From Bradyrhizobium campsiandrae (GTDB lineage Bacteria > Pseudomonadota > Alphaproteobacteria > Rhizobiales > Xanthobacteraceae): a DNA stretch of 64,000 bases. This document shows positions 8,917-18,527 of this stretch, in pieces. The notes below the pieces were generated by a model that was not told the DNA's origin, ran no database searches, and saw only the letters and a program-made list of their open reading frames with translations. The translations under genes and the position numbers were made by a program. Position 1 is the stretch's first letter, and each line of letters opens with the position of its first letter. Where the stretch lies: positions 1 to 64,000 of the forward strand of contig NZ_JAANIH010000011.1 in assembly GCF_014529705.1 (NCBI RefSeq). The letters are read 5' to 3'.

Positions 8917-11769
8917 CTAGAGCAAAGCACCGTCCATTATTTCTTTTGCAGAAATGAGATCAGGTGTATCGAAGCCCTCGGCAAATTGATCGTACACTGG
9001 TGCAAGCATGGACTGCGCATAGGCAAGCTTGTCCTGCACTATGCTTAGCCGCGCGAGGTTGAGTGTTGCTCGCAGCTCCCACAAGAGAGCACCGTGGTGC
9101 TTCGCGATCCTGATGGCCTGGAGGAAATTCTCTTCTGCGGCTATCTCGTTACGACCGCGAGGATCCTGAAGTAATAGCGTCCCCTTGATCCGAAGGAGTT
9201 CAGCGTCGAACCAACGTTCACCTTTTTGATCGGACCAATCGAGAGCATCTTCGACGGTCCGGAAGGCCTTCGCGAAGTTTCCCTGACCTGCATAACCCTC
9301 GGCCAGAACGCCGAGCGCCTCCGGATAGCAAAGTGACCAGCCGCCAGATTCCATGTTGGCGTCGAGACCGGTGCGCAACATCTCTATCCCGGTAGCGAAC
9401 TCTCCGTCCTTGATACGCAGCATGCCCTGGATGTAGCGGCCTTGCTTCAGAAATTGCAGAATGTTGAACTTGGTCGATATGTTAACAAGTCTCTCGATGT
9501 ACCGCTCGGCTTTCGCGAAGTCGCCGACAAAAAAAGCCACTGAACCAATAGCGTAACGAAGCGCGAAGAGTGTCGACAAAGGGCTCTGAAGCCGTTCGGA
9601 AATTTCGAGGCTCTCCTGTGCCTTCTGACGAGCCTGCTGAATGTGTCCCTGCAGGGCGAGTACGCGCGCCAGTTGGGCGCACGTAACCATACGTAGATCG
9701 TACAGATACCAGGTAGAATGCCGTTCATTGGTGGGCGTCGCGTAGTTCTCAATCACCGATTCGAGATGGCGACGCGCTCCGCGCTGGTCGCCTCTCGAAT
9801 GAAGCGACGTGCCTACGAGGCGTTCGCCCACCAAAATATCTACCGGCTCAACCGATCGACGGGAGACCTCAAGGAACCGCTCTGCGAGTTGCATTCCCTG
9901 TCGGTGGTCACCATTCTTTAGTCGTAAGTTCCATAAGGACCAGATCGTAAGTAGCTGATTGTGAACGTCGTCAAGCTGCTCTGCAATCTTGAGTGCCTTC
10001 GTTAGAACTATGTCTGTTTTTTCCTCCATCGCCACTGTGTAGGCGAGTATGAGCCCAAGCGCGATGTACAGCTCCATCCTGAGCCGCGCGGTCTCAGGTG
10101 ACTGGTCATCCAGAAGGCTAAGGGCGCGTTCTACCTGCTGTCCGCACTCTCCCATCGACGATAGGTACAGCCAAACTGGCGCATAGGCCGCAACCAGAAC
10201 CGCGCCAACCGAAATCTCTCCGCCGGGGGAGAATGCCCAGTCAAGCGCGGCGCGGACATTGCCCACTTCTCTGCCGTAGAGCGCAAAATTGGCTGGAGAG
10301 GGACGAGCCTCTGATTTCTGCGTGACCAGATCTCGGAAAAACTCAGCGTGTCGCCTGGCAGTCGATTCGGCTTCTCCCTCAAGCTTTAGCTTTTCCAGGG
10401 CGTACATTCGCGTTGTTTCAAGCAATCTCCATCGACTGGTCGTCCCGAACTGGTCCAATGCAACCAGCGACTTGCCAACAAGATTTGCGATGCCTTCCGA
10501 CGTCGCAGCTAAATCGCCGGCTCCGGAAACAGCAAGGACGGCCTCCAAATTAAAGCCACCAGAAAAGACACTTAAGACGCGAAGCAAGCGCTGCTCTTGC
10601 TTCGGTAGAAGTTCGTAGCTCCAATCAAGGACAGAACGGAGCGTCTGATGCCGGGGAACTGCGATACGGCGCGCACTCGTCAGCGAACCGAAAAAGTCGT
10701 CGAAGCTGGCAAGAACTTGCGCGAGACCAAGCGTCGCCGCACGCGCCGCTGCAAATTCAATGGCCAGGGGTATGCCGTCCAGTCTTCGGCACACGACAGC
10801 CACGGCGGCCAAGTCTTCATTATGTCCGGCAGAAGTGGATCCGAGCGCCTTCGTCCGTGTTGTGAAAAGTTGTACCGCACTGTGCGCCAGCAAGTCACTT
10901 GGCAACTTCGTCTCTTCGTTTGGGACGTCAAGCGGCTGGACACGATACGCATATTCGCCGTCAATGCGCAAAAGCTCTCGGCTCGTTGCAAAAATCGAGA
11001 CACGCGGGCATGTTCGCACGATGGCCTCAACTTGGACTGCGACCGCATCTATAACATGTTCGCAATTGTCAAATACCAGGAGAAGGCTTCTGTTACCGAT
11101 CCCGCGCGCGACGGCTTCCGCCGAAAGGAGGTCGGGGCCAAGTTTCAGGTTGAGAATGCTGACGACCGCAGACGGCACGAGACGAGGGTCGACGAGCGAA
11201 ACAAGTTCGATTAGCCGTACGTCGCCCGGAAAGTCTGGCATTAGGCGACGAGCCACTTCGAGCGCCAAGGCCGTCTTCCCGATCCCACCAGTACCGGTCA
11301 AAGTGACGACGCGGTAAGCCGAGACAAGGTCTAGCAGCTCGCGAACGGCTTCGTCTCGACCAATCAACTTGGAAAGACTGAGCGGCAGATTGGTGGTCAA
11401 AGGCGGCGTCGCAGGTGTCTTGACGATTCCCGTACGCGCGTGCGTGTCATCGTCGCGAACGGCCCATTCGCCTAGTAAGCGGTAACCCCTGCCGAACGAG
11501 GTTTTGAGTAATCCCCGTTCAGGGCCGAGAGCCCTCCGGACCGCCGAGATATGCACTTGGAGGGTGTTTTCCTCGACAATGGCACCGGGCCAAACCTCGG
11601 CCATAAGGTCGTCTTTGGACACTAGCTCGCCGCCAGCGCGAACCAGGACATCGATAATCTCAAACGAACGGCCGCCCATGGGGATTGGGACCCCTCCAGC
11701 ACGGAATTCGCGCCGGAGAAGGTCTATTTCAAAATTTCCAAATAAATAGACGTCCTTACTGGTCGGCAT
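8917..11769 (-). CDS. wHTH-ATPase-TPR transcriptional regulator
   Basis: A 950-residue regulator in three parts. An OmpR/PhoB-type winged helix spans about residues 8-100 (SKDDLMAEVWPG, QVHISAVRRALG, GRGYRLLGEW). A STAND-like ATPase follows, with P-loop TGTGGIGKTALALEVARR near 160 and Walker B LLLVFDNCEHV. The C-terminal half is TPR-rich helical sequence. This build resembles AfsR/CadC-like signal-integrating regulators in which the ATPase-TPR part senses an inducer. ATG 11769 is preferred over a TTG 27 bases upstream. It points away from the Dps gene; its targets cannot be read from the sequence. Confidence 0.8.
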   Translation of the reverse strand: MPTSKDVYLFGNFEIDLLRREFRAGGVPIPMGGRSFEIIDVLVRAGGELVSKDDLMAEVWPGAIVEENTLQVHISAVRRALGPERGLLKTSFGRGYRLLGEWAVRDDDTHARTGIVKTPATPPLTTNLPLSLSKLIGRDEAVRELLDLVSAYRVVTLTGTGGIGKTALALEVARRLMPDFPGDVRLIELVSLVDPRLVPSAVVSILNLKLGPDLLSAEAVARGIGNRSLLLVFDNCEHVIDAVAVQVEAIVRTCPRVSIFATSRELLRIDGEYAYRVQPLDVPNEETKLPSDLLAHSAVQLFTTRTKALGSTSAGHNEDLAAVAVVCRRLDGIPLAIEFAAARAATLGLAQVLASFDDFFGSLTSARRIAVPRHQTLRSVLDWSYELLPKQEQRLLRVLSVFSGGFNLEAVLAVSGAGDLAATSEGIANLVGKSLVALDQFGTTSRWRLLETTRMYALEKLKLEGEAESTARRHAEFFRDLVTQKSEARPSPANFALYGREVGNVRAALDWAFSPGGEISVGAVLVAAYAPVWLYLSSMGECGQQVERALSLLDDQSPETARLRMELYIALGLILAYTVAMEEKTDIVLTKALKIAEQLDDVHNQLLTIWSLWNLRLKNGDHRQGMQLAERFLEVSRRSVEPVDILVGERLVGTSLHSRGDQRGARRHLESVIENYATPTNERHSTWYLYDLRMVTCAQLARVLALQGHIQQARQKAQESLEISERLQSPLSTLFALRYAIGSVAFFVGDFAKAERYIERLVNISTKFNILQFLKQGRYIQGMLRIKDGEFATGIEMLRTGLDANMESGGWSLCYPEALGVLAEGYAGQGNFAKAFRTVEDALDWSDQKGERWFDAELLRIKGTLLLQDPRGRNEIAAEENFLQAIRIAKHHGALLWELRATLNLARLSIVQDKLAYAQSMLAPVYDQFAEGFDTPDLISAKEIMDGALL

Positions 11770-12005
11770 GGTCCGGCTGTAATTGGTCAGCTGCAATCTG
11801 CGGGTCTGACGATTTTACGATACTACCCTGATCATCAGCTCAATTTGAAACATCCGAAAGTTGCGTGCCTATTATTTGGGCGGCGAGGATATCAGGATTC
11901 TTCAGGTTTGAATCAGGGCAAGGAAACATGCCTACGGGTATCTCAATCAGCAGAGGCCCATGAAAACAACCAAACGAATCACGGCCTTGCTGAGGAGAAC
12001 ATTCG

Positions 12006-12599
12006 ATGGAGCAGGCCCATAACGAAGTGACCAGGCGGGCGGCGCCCCTGGCCCAATCAGGATTTCAGGCGCTGGCTGTCAAAGACATCTCTGGCGCACT
12101 GACCATGGTGCTCGCCGATGTTTTCGCACTCTATCTGAAAACAAAGAACTTTCATTGGCATCTCTCGAATCCGAACTATCGCCATTATCGCCGGATGCTC
12201 GGTGAACAGGGGGTTCAGCTTTTTGAAATGACCGATCCGCTCGCCGAGCGAACGCGGAAAATTGGCGGGACCACCCTGCGATCGATTTCTCATATCGCAC
12301 GACTGCAACGGATTCTTGATAGCGATTCCCAATACGTTGTCCCACATGAGATGCTGACCGAACTTTGTGACGACAACACTCAGCTCTTGGCAAGCATGCG
12401 CGCCGCACATTCTCTATGCGACGAGTACGGAGATGTCGCGACCGCCGGTCTTCTGAAAAACTGGATTGATTGCGCCGAAGAGCGAGTTTGGTTTCTGTTC
12501 GAGGCCGGCCGAGACAAGACCCGCGACGAGCAAGAAGAATATCTGCTGCCCTCGTACGATGCCGCTCCCGGCAGCAAGAGCGACGCGCAGCCGCTGTGA
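12006..12599 (+). CDS. Dps-family protein with altered ferroxidase site
   Basis: A 197-residue ferritin-like DNA-starvation protein; Dps dodecamers bind DNA and detoxify iron plus peroxide. The core KTKNFHWHL starts the first ferroxidase helix and TDPLAER carries the later Asp and Glu. Aligned by eye to E. coli Dps (His51, His63, Asp67, Asp78, Glu82), the first His, Asp78 and Glu82 are kept, but the His63 and Asp67 positions read Arg and Gly (in HYRRMLGEQ). The paralogue at 20141 keeps all five. The acidic C-terminal tail is longer than usual. It may have changed or lost iron oxidation. Confidence 0.85.
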   Translation: MEQAHNEVTRRAAPLAQSGFQALAVKDISGALTMVLADVFALYLKTKNFHWHLSNPNYRHYRRMLGEQGVQLFEMTDPLAERTRKIGGTTLRSISHIARLQRILDSDSQYVVPHEMLTELCDDNTQLLASMRAAHSLCDEYGDVATAGLLKNWIDCAEERVWFLFEAGRDKTRDEQEEYLLPSYDAAPGSKSDAQPL

Positions 12600-12637
12600 G
12601 CGGCATCGCGAGCGCCGTCATTTAAAGGGACACTGCG

Positions 12638-13597
12638 ATGCTACCGCAAATATTGCCTGCGCAGGAAACGCAAGGCGATGAGATGTCTCCGGGAGATATA
12701 CGCGGACCGGAATTCGGGGTGGAAAAGTACGGGCCCTCAGGGCTTCTGGCGTCATCAGTCGATCGAGGATGGAACGGATTAACGGCCGCGCTCTTCCATC
12801 ACGAACCCGGCGTGCTCAACTGGAAAAACGTGCAACCCGACACCGAGATATGTGTGGATTTGCGTGGGAGTCGCTCGATTGTGACGAGAACGGGTGGCGG
12901 CATTCTTGACAGGACGGTCGCCAAACGAGGGACAATCTGGATGTCTCCGGCCGGATTGCAGGAGGATCTACTCGACATCTCCGATGTCATGCCAAACGTC
13001 TTGCATATTTATCTTCCAGACAGCCACTTCTCTGCCGATAGTCTTGGGGGTGAACTCGACAATTCGGTGCTTGCTTCGCTCCGATTCGAAAATAGCTTTC
13101 AAGATCCTCTCCTCGCCGAGATTGCGTACGCCATAGCCTCGGAACTGCAGTCTCAGACCTCTTCCGGTCGGCTACTCATAGAAACGTTGTCGTCCAGTCT
13201 CGCAGCTAGGTTGATTCAGAATTATGTGAGTCGATTGCCCGCCCGGGCTTCTTCTGACGCCCAATATGGGAGTCTTGATCATCGCAGATTGTCGCGGGTG
13301 CTGGATTACATCGAAGCAAATATCGAAGGAAATCTCACACTGGATGAGCTTGCATCGATAGCCTGTCTCAGCCGGTTTCACTTCGCTCGCGCGTTCAAGC
13401 TAGCGATGGGGCAGCCCCCGCACCGATACGTCAGCGCGAAACGTATGGAACGGGCCAAAGCGCTCTTGGCGAAGGGAGATCGGCCGATAGTGGACATCGC
13501 GCTGGCCTTGGGCTTCTCCTCGCAAGCCAATTTTTCTCGCGCCTTCCAGCTCATCGCGGGCCAAGCTCCAGGCCAATTCCGCAGGACCGCACTCTAG
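12638..13597 (+). CDS. AraC-family transcriptional regulator
   Basis: A 319-residue regulator with a cupin-like N-terminal domain and a C-terminal AraC DNA-binding domain at about residues 215-315. Both helix-turn-helix units are visible: LTLDELASIACLSRFHFARA and VDIALALGFSSQANFSRAFQ. ATG 12638 has AAGGGA upstream. It follows the Dps gene by 38 bases in the same direction, so the two may share a transcript. The ligand is unknown. Confidence 0.85.
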   Translation: MLPQILPAQETQGDEMSPGDIRGPEFGVEKYGPSGLLASSVDRGWNGLTAALFHHEPGVLNWKNVQPDTEICVDLRGSRSIVTRTGGGILDRTVAKRGTIWMSPAGLQEDLLDISDVMPNVLHIYLPDSHFSADSLGGELDNSVLASLRFENSFQDPLLAEIAYAIASELQSQTSSGRLLIETLSSSLAARLIQNYVSRLPARASSDAQYGSLDHRRLSRVLDYIEANIEGNLTLDELASIACLSRFHFARAFKLAMGQPPHRYVSAKRMERAKALLAKGDRPIVDIALALGFSSQANFSRAFQLIAGQAPGQFRRTAL

Positions 13598-13736
13598 TCG
13601 CTGAGCAGCTCCTGTTTCCGCTCCATTCATCGGTTTCGGGTGCGAACAGCAAGAAATGAAAAATGCGCGGCAAGCCCGGCAAAGCCGCAAGACTTTCATG
13701 CCGGCATGATCATCAAGCCCGTCAGAGGAGGTTAGT

Positions 13737-13898
13737 TTGCCGAAAAACACGATCCCCAAATCGTTCGATGATGATCCGATCGTCCTCGGGATGAATCGAG
13801 AAGCCAGTTGGCCAAAGGCGGCCTTTTCTTTAGTCGCGAAAGCCAATCCGTACCTGGCTGATGCCGCAATTGAACCGCCCTTAGGTACGGGAGATTGA
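13737..13898 (+). CDS. Possible 53-residue protein before AraC gene
   Basis: A short frame starting at TTG with a near-perfect ribosome site AGGAGG 5 bases upstream. It stops one base before the ATG of the next AraC gene, so the arrangement looks translationally coupled. The product (PKNTIPKSFDDDPIVLGM near its start) has no recognised domain. It fills the otherwise empty 300-base gap between the two AraC genes. It could be a real small protein or a leader peptide. The only support is the ribosome site and the spacing. Confidence 0.4.
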   Translation: MPKNTIPKSFDDDPIVLGMNREASWPKAAFSLVAKANPYLADAAIEPPLGTGD

Positions 13899-13899
13899 C

Positions 13900-14886
13900 A
13901 TGAGCGCACTTGATCAAGCGAGTGTGGGCACCGCGTGGCACCCGCAGATATCCGGGGGCATCAGAGACAGCCACCGACCGCAGAACGGCGTAAGCGCTGT
14001 GATCGCACAAACATCTACATGCCGCGTCGACATTATGAGGCGTTTGGTTGTCCGGGCCGGCGGTGATGAGGTGGTAATCTCGCATATATCTAGAAGCAGG
14101 ACCGGACATGGCTTGACGGAGCCACAAGCGAAAAAGACAGGCTATGCAGTCTGCGTGCATTTGGACGAACTCGCATCCTACGACGTCTGGCGCGACGAGA
14201 AGCACAGCGCGGATCTTGCTCTTCCGGCGGGTACGGTTCACATCAGTGATATGCGCCATTCGTGGCTCGCAGATATCCAGGGGACGTTCCAGGTCCTCAA
14301 CTTCTACATACCGCAATCTGCCCTCGACGAGTTCGCTGAAGGTCAGGACCTGCGGCGAGCGGAGGCGCTACATTGCCCAATGGATGAGAGGAGAACCGAC
14401 CCCGTCGTGATGAACGTCGCCATGGCGCTTCTGCCCGCCTTGATGCGACCGGAACAAGCCAACAGGGTCTTTCTCGACCACACATGGCGTGCACTGACCG
14501 CGCATTTGGTCAGGGCCTATGGCTCGGACGATGCACGCCCGCAAGCCGCCCGGGGCGGTCTTGCTCCCTGGCAGGAGCGTCGGGCCAAGGAATTGCTGCT
14601 CGCGAATCTGGACGGCAACGTGACTTTGCCGGAGCTTGCGCAGGCGTGTCGCCTTTCGTGCAGCCATTTCAGTCAAGCGTTTCGACAAACGGTCGGTTGC
14701 CCGCCTCATCAGTGGCTGCTTTCGCAGAAGATCGAGCGATCGAAGGAATTGATCCTCAACAGCGACCAACCGCTCAGCGAGATTGCTCTCGCCACCGGAT
14801 TTGCCGATCAAAGCCACTTCACCCGTGTCTTCTCACGCCTGGTCAAAAAAAGTCCCGCCGCTTGGGGACGCGCCCAGGAAAGGTGA
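13900..14886 (+). CDS. AraC-family transcriptional regulator
   Basis: A 328-residue regulator whose C-terminal domain holds the two AraC helix-turn-helix motifs (VTLPELAQACRLSCSHFSQA and LSEIALATGFADQSHFTRVF). The N-terminal 210 residues are an effector domain of the AraC_binding_2/cupin sort. GGGAG lies 8 bases before ATG 13900. It is related to but clearly different from the AraC gene before it, so this is a pair of paralogous regulators. The hydrolase gene 157 bases downstream is a plausible target. Confidence 0.85.
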   Translation: MSALDQASVGTAWHPQISGGIRDSHRPQNGVSAVIAQTSTCRVDIMRRLVVRAGGDEVVISHISRSRTGHGLTEPQAKKTGYAVCVHLDELASYDVWRDEKHSADLALPAGTVHISDMRHSWLADIQGTFQVLNFYIPQSALDEFAEGQDLRRAEALHCPMDERRTDPVVMNVAMALLPALMRPEQANRVFLDHTWRALTAHLVRAYGSDDARPQAARGGLAPWQERRAKELLLANLDGNVTLPELAQACRLSCSHFSQAFRQTVGCPPHQWLLSQKIERSKELILNSDQPLSEIALATGFADQSHFTRVFSRLVKKSPAAWGRAQER

Positions 14887-15043
14887 TCGCTGCGCACGCC
14901 TAAAACGATGCGTTCGTTACAAAACGCAGAGAATGCGAAAAGACGCGAGCTCCGGGTTGGCCGATATTAGTGCGAGTTTCGACTGAGCCTCGGGCCGCAA
15001 GTTCGATATCGGCGCGATACAGAACAGATGTAGAGGAGCGGAC

Positions 15044-15865
15044 ATGAGCACGATCACGGCGAAAGATGGTACGACGATCTACTACAACGACTGGGGTACG
15101 GGTCAGCCGATTGTCTTCAGTCACGGATGGCCGTTGAGCGCGGATGCCTTCGAGGACCAGATGTTCTTCTTCGCCTCGCGCGGCTACCGTTGCATAGCCC
15201 TCGACAGGCGGGGGCACGGCCGTTCGAGCCAGCCTTGGCAGGGCAACGACTTGAGCACCTATGCCGATGACCTGGCAGCTCTCGTTGAGAAGCTGGATCT
15301 GAAGCATGCGATCCATGTCGGGCATTCCACGGGTGGCGGCGAAGTGACCCGATACATCGGCCGGCACGGGACGGGCCGGGTGTCGAAGGCCATTCTGATC
15401 GGCGCCATCCCGCCGCTCATGCTCAAGACCGAAGCGAACCCAAGCGGCCTGCCGATCGCCGTGTTCGACGAGCTCCGCGCGAGCGTGGCTGCCGACCGGT
15501 CGAAGTTCTTCCAGGAACTGAGCCTGCCGTTCTACGGCTACAACCGATCCGGAGCGAAGATCTCGGATGGAGTACGGGAGTCGTTCTGGCTGCAGGGCAT
15601 GATGGCCGGCCTACCGGCGTCCTATTTCTGCATCAAGGCGTTCTCGGAAACGGACCTGACGGAGGACTTGAAGCGGTTTGACGTACCCACCTTGGTCCTG
15701 CACGGGGACGATGACCAGATCGTCCCGATCGGCGCCTCGGCGCTGCTCTCCTCCAAGATCGTCAAGGACGCGAAGCTCGTCGTCTACGAGGGCGCACCCC
15801 ACGGAATGTGCACGACCCTCAAGGACCGCGTCAACGCCGAGCTGCTCTCGTTCATCCAAGGATAG
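15044..15865 (+). CDS. Alpha/beta hydrolase, chloroperoxidase-like
   Basis: A 273-residue cytosolic hydrolase of the cofactor-free (non-haem) chloroperoxidase/esterase group. The oxyanion motif is [12 protein letters not shown], the nucleophile Ser95 is in GHSTGGG, the acid Asp is in HGDDDQIVP and the His is in APHGMC. Such enzymes hydrolyse esters and, with acetate and peroxide, form peracids that oxidise halides. AGAGGAG lies just before the start. A secreted paralogue follows at 15959 and a chromosomal paralogue is at 46526. Confidence 0.88.
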   Translation: MSTITAKDGTTIYYNDWGTGQPIVFSHGWPLSADAFEDQMFFFASRGYRCIALDRRGHGRSSQPWQGNDLSTYADDLAALVEKLDLKHAIHVGHSTGGGEVTRYIGRHGTGRVSKAILIGAIPPLMLKTEANPSGLPIAVFDELRASVAADRSKFFQELSLPFYGYNRSGAKISDGVRESFWLQGMMAGLPASYFCIKAFSETDLTEDLKRFDVPTLVLHGDDDQIVPIGASALLSSKIVKDAKLVVYEGAPHGMCTTLKDRVNAELLSFIQG

Positions 15866-15958
15866 CGGCTCCAACGCCGGCGCCCGACAGCGCCGGCCAA
15901 CCTCTAGATCACGCAGCACACAACAGCAGCGCCCTTGTCGTTGCGCGGGAAGATGAAC

Positions 15959-16933
15959 ATGAACAAGACCTCGGAATCGTCGCGAACGCGGCGCGAAGTC
16001 CTCGGCGGCGCAGCTGCGGTAGGCGTAGCCTCGCTGCTTCAAATCCAACCTTCCTTGGCCGCCGATAGCGCTGCGTTTTCCACCGCGGCAGGGATTGTTG
16101 GCAGCACCCGGTCGGGCCGCCTCAAGACCAAGGACGGCACCGAGATCTATTATAACGATTGGGGCTCGGGTCCGGCGATCGTCTTCAGCCACGGTTGGCC
16201 ACTCAGCGCCGATGCCTTCGAGGACCAGATGTTCTTCTTCGCGTCTCGCGGATACCGCTGCATCGCGCACGACCGTCGCGGGCACGGCAGGTCGAGCCAA
16301 CCGTGGCGCGGCAACGATATGGATACGTATGCCGACGATTTGGCGGACCTGATGCACGAACTGGACGTGCGAAAGGCGGTGATCGTCGGGCACTCGTCCG
16401 GGGGCGGCGAGGTCGCACGCTACATCGGTCGTCACGGCACCGAACGCTTGCGCATGGCGGTCCTCATCAGCGCGATTCCCCCGGTCATGGTGCAGTCCAT
16501 CGCCAATCCCGGCGGTACTCCCTTGACGGCGTTCGACGACGTACGCGCCAATCTGCGTGCAGACCGCTCGCAGTTCTTCAAGGACGTTAGTATGCCGTTC
16601 TATGGCTACAACAGACCAGGTGCCAAGGTTTCGGAGGGCGTTCGGGCGTCCTTCTGGCTGCAGGGAATGATGGCTGGATTTCCTGCATCGTATTTCTCGG
16701 TAGCGGCATTCTCGGAGACGGACCTCACCGCCGATCTGAAGAACTTCGATGTCCCTACGCTCGTCCTTCACGGCGAAGATGACCAGATGGTGCCGATATC
16801 GGATTCGGCCTTCCTCTCCGCGAAGCTTATCCGCGACGCGCAGCTCGTCATTCTCGAGGGGGCCCCGCACGGCTTGTGCACGACCCACAAGGACCGCGTG
16901 AATGCGGAGCTTCTAGCGTTCATCGAACAATAG
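15959..16933 (+). CDS. Tat-exported chloroperoxidase-like hydrolase
   Basis: A 324-residue paralogue of the preceding gene with an added N-terminal twin-arginine signal ([13 protein letters not shown], cleavage near SLAADS), so the enzyme should act in the periplasm. The catalytic set is kept: [16 protein letters not shown] and APHGLC. ATG 15959 has GGGAAG about 6 bases before it; ATG 15953 is the alternative. The sequence stays close to gene 15044 over the full catalytic domain, which suggests duplication followed by retargeting. It is 93 bases downstream of that gene in the same direction. Confidence 0.85.
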   Translation: MNKTSESSRTRREVLGGAAAVGVASLLQIQPSLAADSAAFSTAAGIVGSTRSGRLKTKDGTEIYYNDWGSGPAIVFSHGWPLSADAFEDQMFFFASRGYRCIAHDRRGHGRSSQPWRGNDMDTYADDLADLMHELDVRKAVIVGHSSGGGEVARYIGRHGTERLRMAVLISAIPPVMVQSIANPGGTPLTAFDDVRANLRADRSQFFKDVSMPFYGYNRPGAKVSEGVRASFWLQGMMAGFPASYFSVAAFSETDLTADLKNFDVPTLVLHGEDDQMVPISDSAFLSAKLIRDAQLVILEGAPHGLCTTHKDRVNAELLAFIEQ

Positions 16934-16968
16934 TCAGTCCAGCCTACACGGATGACGGGAAAATTAAG

Positions 16969-17469
16969 ATGAACGGCACGGCAAGAGTTATCATTTTGGC
17001 CGCGGTCAGTATGTCTCCCGTCGCCCTGTCGTCTAGTCGAGCGCCTGGGGAGCTTGCGCTGTCTCCGATCTTCGGCGTGGCAATTCCACCGGACTATCGT
17101 GGCTGGGCGTTGGTCGGGGTGGCGCACGAAACTGGGTTGGACGAGCTTCGTGGCATCGTCGGCAACGCCACGGCGATCGAGGCCTATCGGGCCGGAACGC
17201 TGCCGTTTCCGGACGGATCGATCCTGGTCAAGCTTGCATGGAAGCACGTTCAGTCGACAGAATTCAAACCCGCATTCGTTCCCGGGTCTGCCACGACCGT
17301 CCAGGTCATGGTCAAGGACTCGAAGCGGTATTCGTCGACCGGAGGCTGGGGGTTCGGCCGTTTCGTCGATGGTCAGCCTGTCGACGAGGCTCAACACAAA
17401 ACGTGTTTCGTCTGCCACGCCGCCGGCGTCAAAGGTCACGACTTCGTGTTCACGCGCTTGGCGCCGTGA
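16969..17469 (+). CDS. Cytochrome P460 family protein
   Basis: A 166-residue exported haem protein. A signal peptide of about 22 residues precedes a cytochrome P460 domain (IPPDYRGWALVGVAHE near the start, GGWGFGRFVDG later). The haem motif CFVCH is near the C-terminus, where P460 family proteins carry it. P460 enzymes oxidise hydroxylamine or nitric oxide, but many homologues have no tested activity. It starts 35 bases after the exported hydrolase, so the three genes 15044-17469 form a likely transcript with a periplasmic oxidative theme. Confidence 0.8.
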   Translation: MNGTARVIILAAVSMSPVALSSSRAPGELALSPIFGVAIPPDYRGWALVGVAHETGLDELRGIVGNATAIEAYRAGTLPFPDGSILVKLAWKHVQSTEFKPAFVPGSATTVQVMVKDSKRYSSTGGWGFGRFVDGQPVDEAQHKTCFVCHAAGVKGHDFVFTRLAP

Positions 17470-17708
17470 GCGTACCACCCCAAACCTTCCCATGTGAACG
17501 TTCGCTTCTGACGGTGTGAGTTTGCCGCGAACGAGCGGCGTGCATCACAATGCTTTGGACGAGCGAGTCGCAGGGCGGCCCTAGACGCGCCGCACTTCGC
17601 GCTGACGTTTCTGCACGAAAGGTAAGAACAGACAATTCAACGGAGTCGCATGCAAGATCAGATCGGCCCGCGCAAGTAATCTCCCCTGGATCGAAGGAGA
17701 TTTGGCAG

Positions 17709-18527
17709 ATGCACATAGCGTCCCACACAAGTTGCGATGAGAAGGTGTATTTGCCGCCCGAGTTCGGTGGCACGCCAGCGAACGAAGAGCTTTTTCTGGT
17801 TCAGGAGCTCACGCATCGTTTCAACAACGACCTAGCGGCTCTGACTGGCTTCGTGTCGCTGGCCGCTGCGCGATCCGTTGACGAGGAAGTCAAACTTGCC
17901 ATGGCAGGCGTTCTGCAGCGCCTCTTCGACCTCGCCTCGACACAGCGGGCGTTGCGGGTGCCGATCGATCAATCTGTCGACTGCGCAGGCTATCTGGCGG
18001 GGCTCTGTCGATCCATCAGCGCGGCCAAGCTGCAGTACAGGGATATCGAACTCGAATTCCTGGACGCTCCACTGAGCCTTAACAGCTTCGAATGCTGGAG
18101 GGTCGGAATGATCGTCGCGGAACTCATCAACAATGCCGCTCGCCACGCCTTCGGCGATCGCGGGGGCAAGATCCAGGTCGCCATGACCGACCGGGGATGC
18201 AGCATGGAGGTTACGGTCGCTGACAACGGGCGCGGACTGGATGACTTCAGCGAGGGTCAAGGCACCAAAATCGTGCGGCATCTCGCGAGCGTTCTCAAAG
18301 CCACGCTCGATTATCGCAGCACGCCCTCAGGAACCATCGCGAGGTTATCCGTGCCGCTTGCCGGAGACCAGATCAAGCCAGCGGAAATCGCCGCCAGTCC
18401 GAAGAACAGCTGGCGCATCTTACAGGACGGAGACTTGGAAAACGAAGCAACAGAGTCGTTTGCGACGACCGCGCCGTCCGTCGGCGGTCGCACAAGCGCA
18501 ACACCCCAGAGGAGCAAACATGACTAG
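17709..18527 (+). CDS. Small HisKA_2-type histidine kinase, no sensor domain
   Basis: A 272-residue kinase-like protein. The phosphoacceptor box is [10 protein letters not shown] with His36, as in HisKA_2/HWE-like kinases. The N box is [11 protein letters not shown] and the G1 box is [10 protein letters not shown]. No transmembrane or PAS domain precedes the H box, so it should be cytosolic and depend on a partner for signals. AAGGAGA is 8 bases before ATG 17709. Its end overlaps the next gene by 8 bases. No response regulator is adjacent. Confidence 0.75.
   Translation: MHIASHTSCDEKVYLPPEFGGTPANEELFLVQELTHRFNNDLAALTGFVSLAAARSVDEEVKLAMAGVLQRLFDLASTQRALRVPIDQSVDCAGYLAGLCRSISAAKLQYRDIELEFLDAPLSLNSFECWRVGMIVAELINNAARHAFGDRGGKIQVAMTDRGCSMEVTVADNGRGLDDFSEGQGTKIVRHLASVLKATLDYRSTPSGTIARLSVPLAGDQIKPAEIAASPKNSWRILQDGDLENEATESFATTAPSVGGRTSATPQRSKHD

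Noticed and set aside
16876..16968. Longer start for the cytochrome P460 gene
   Set aside because: It would overlap the hydrolase end and hide the signal peptide; ATG 16969 restores it.
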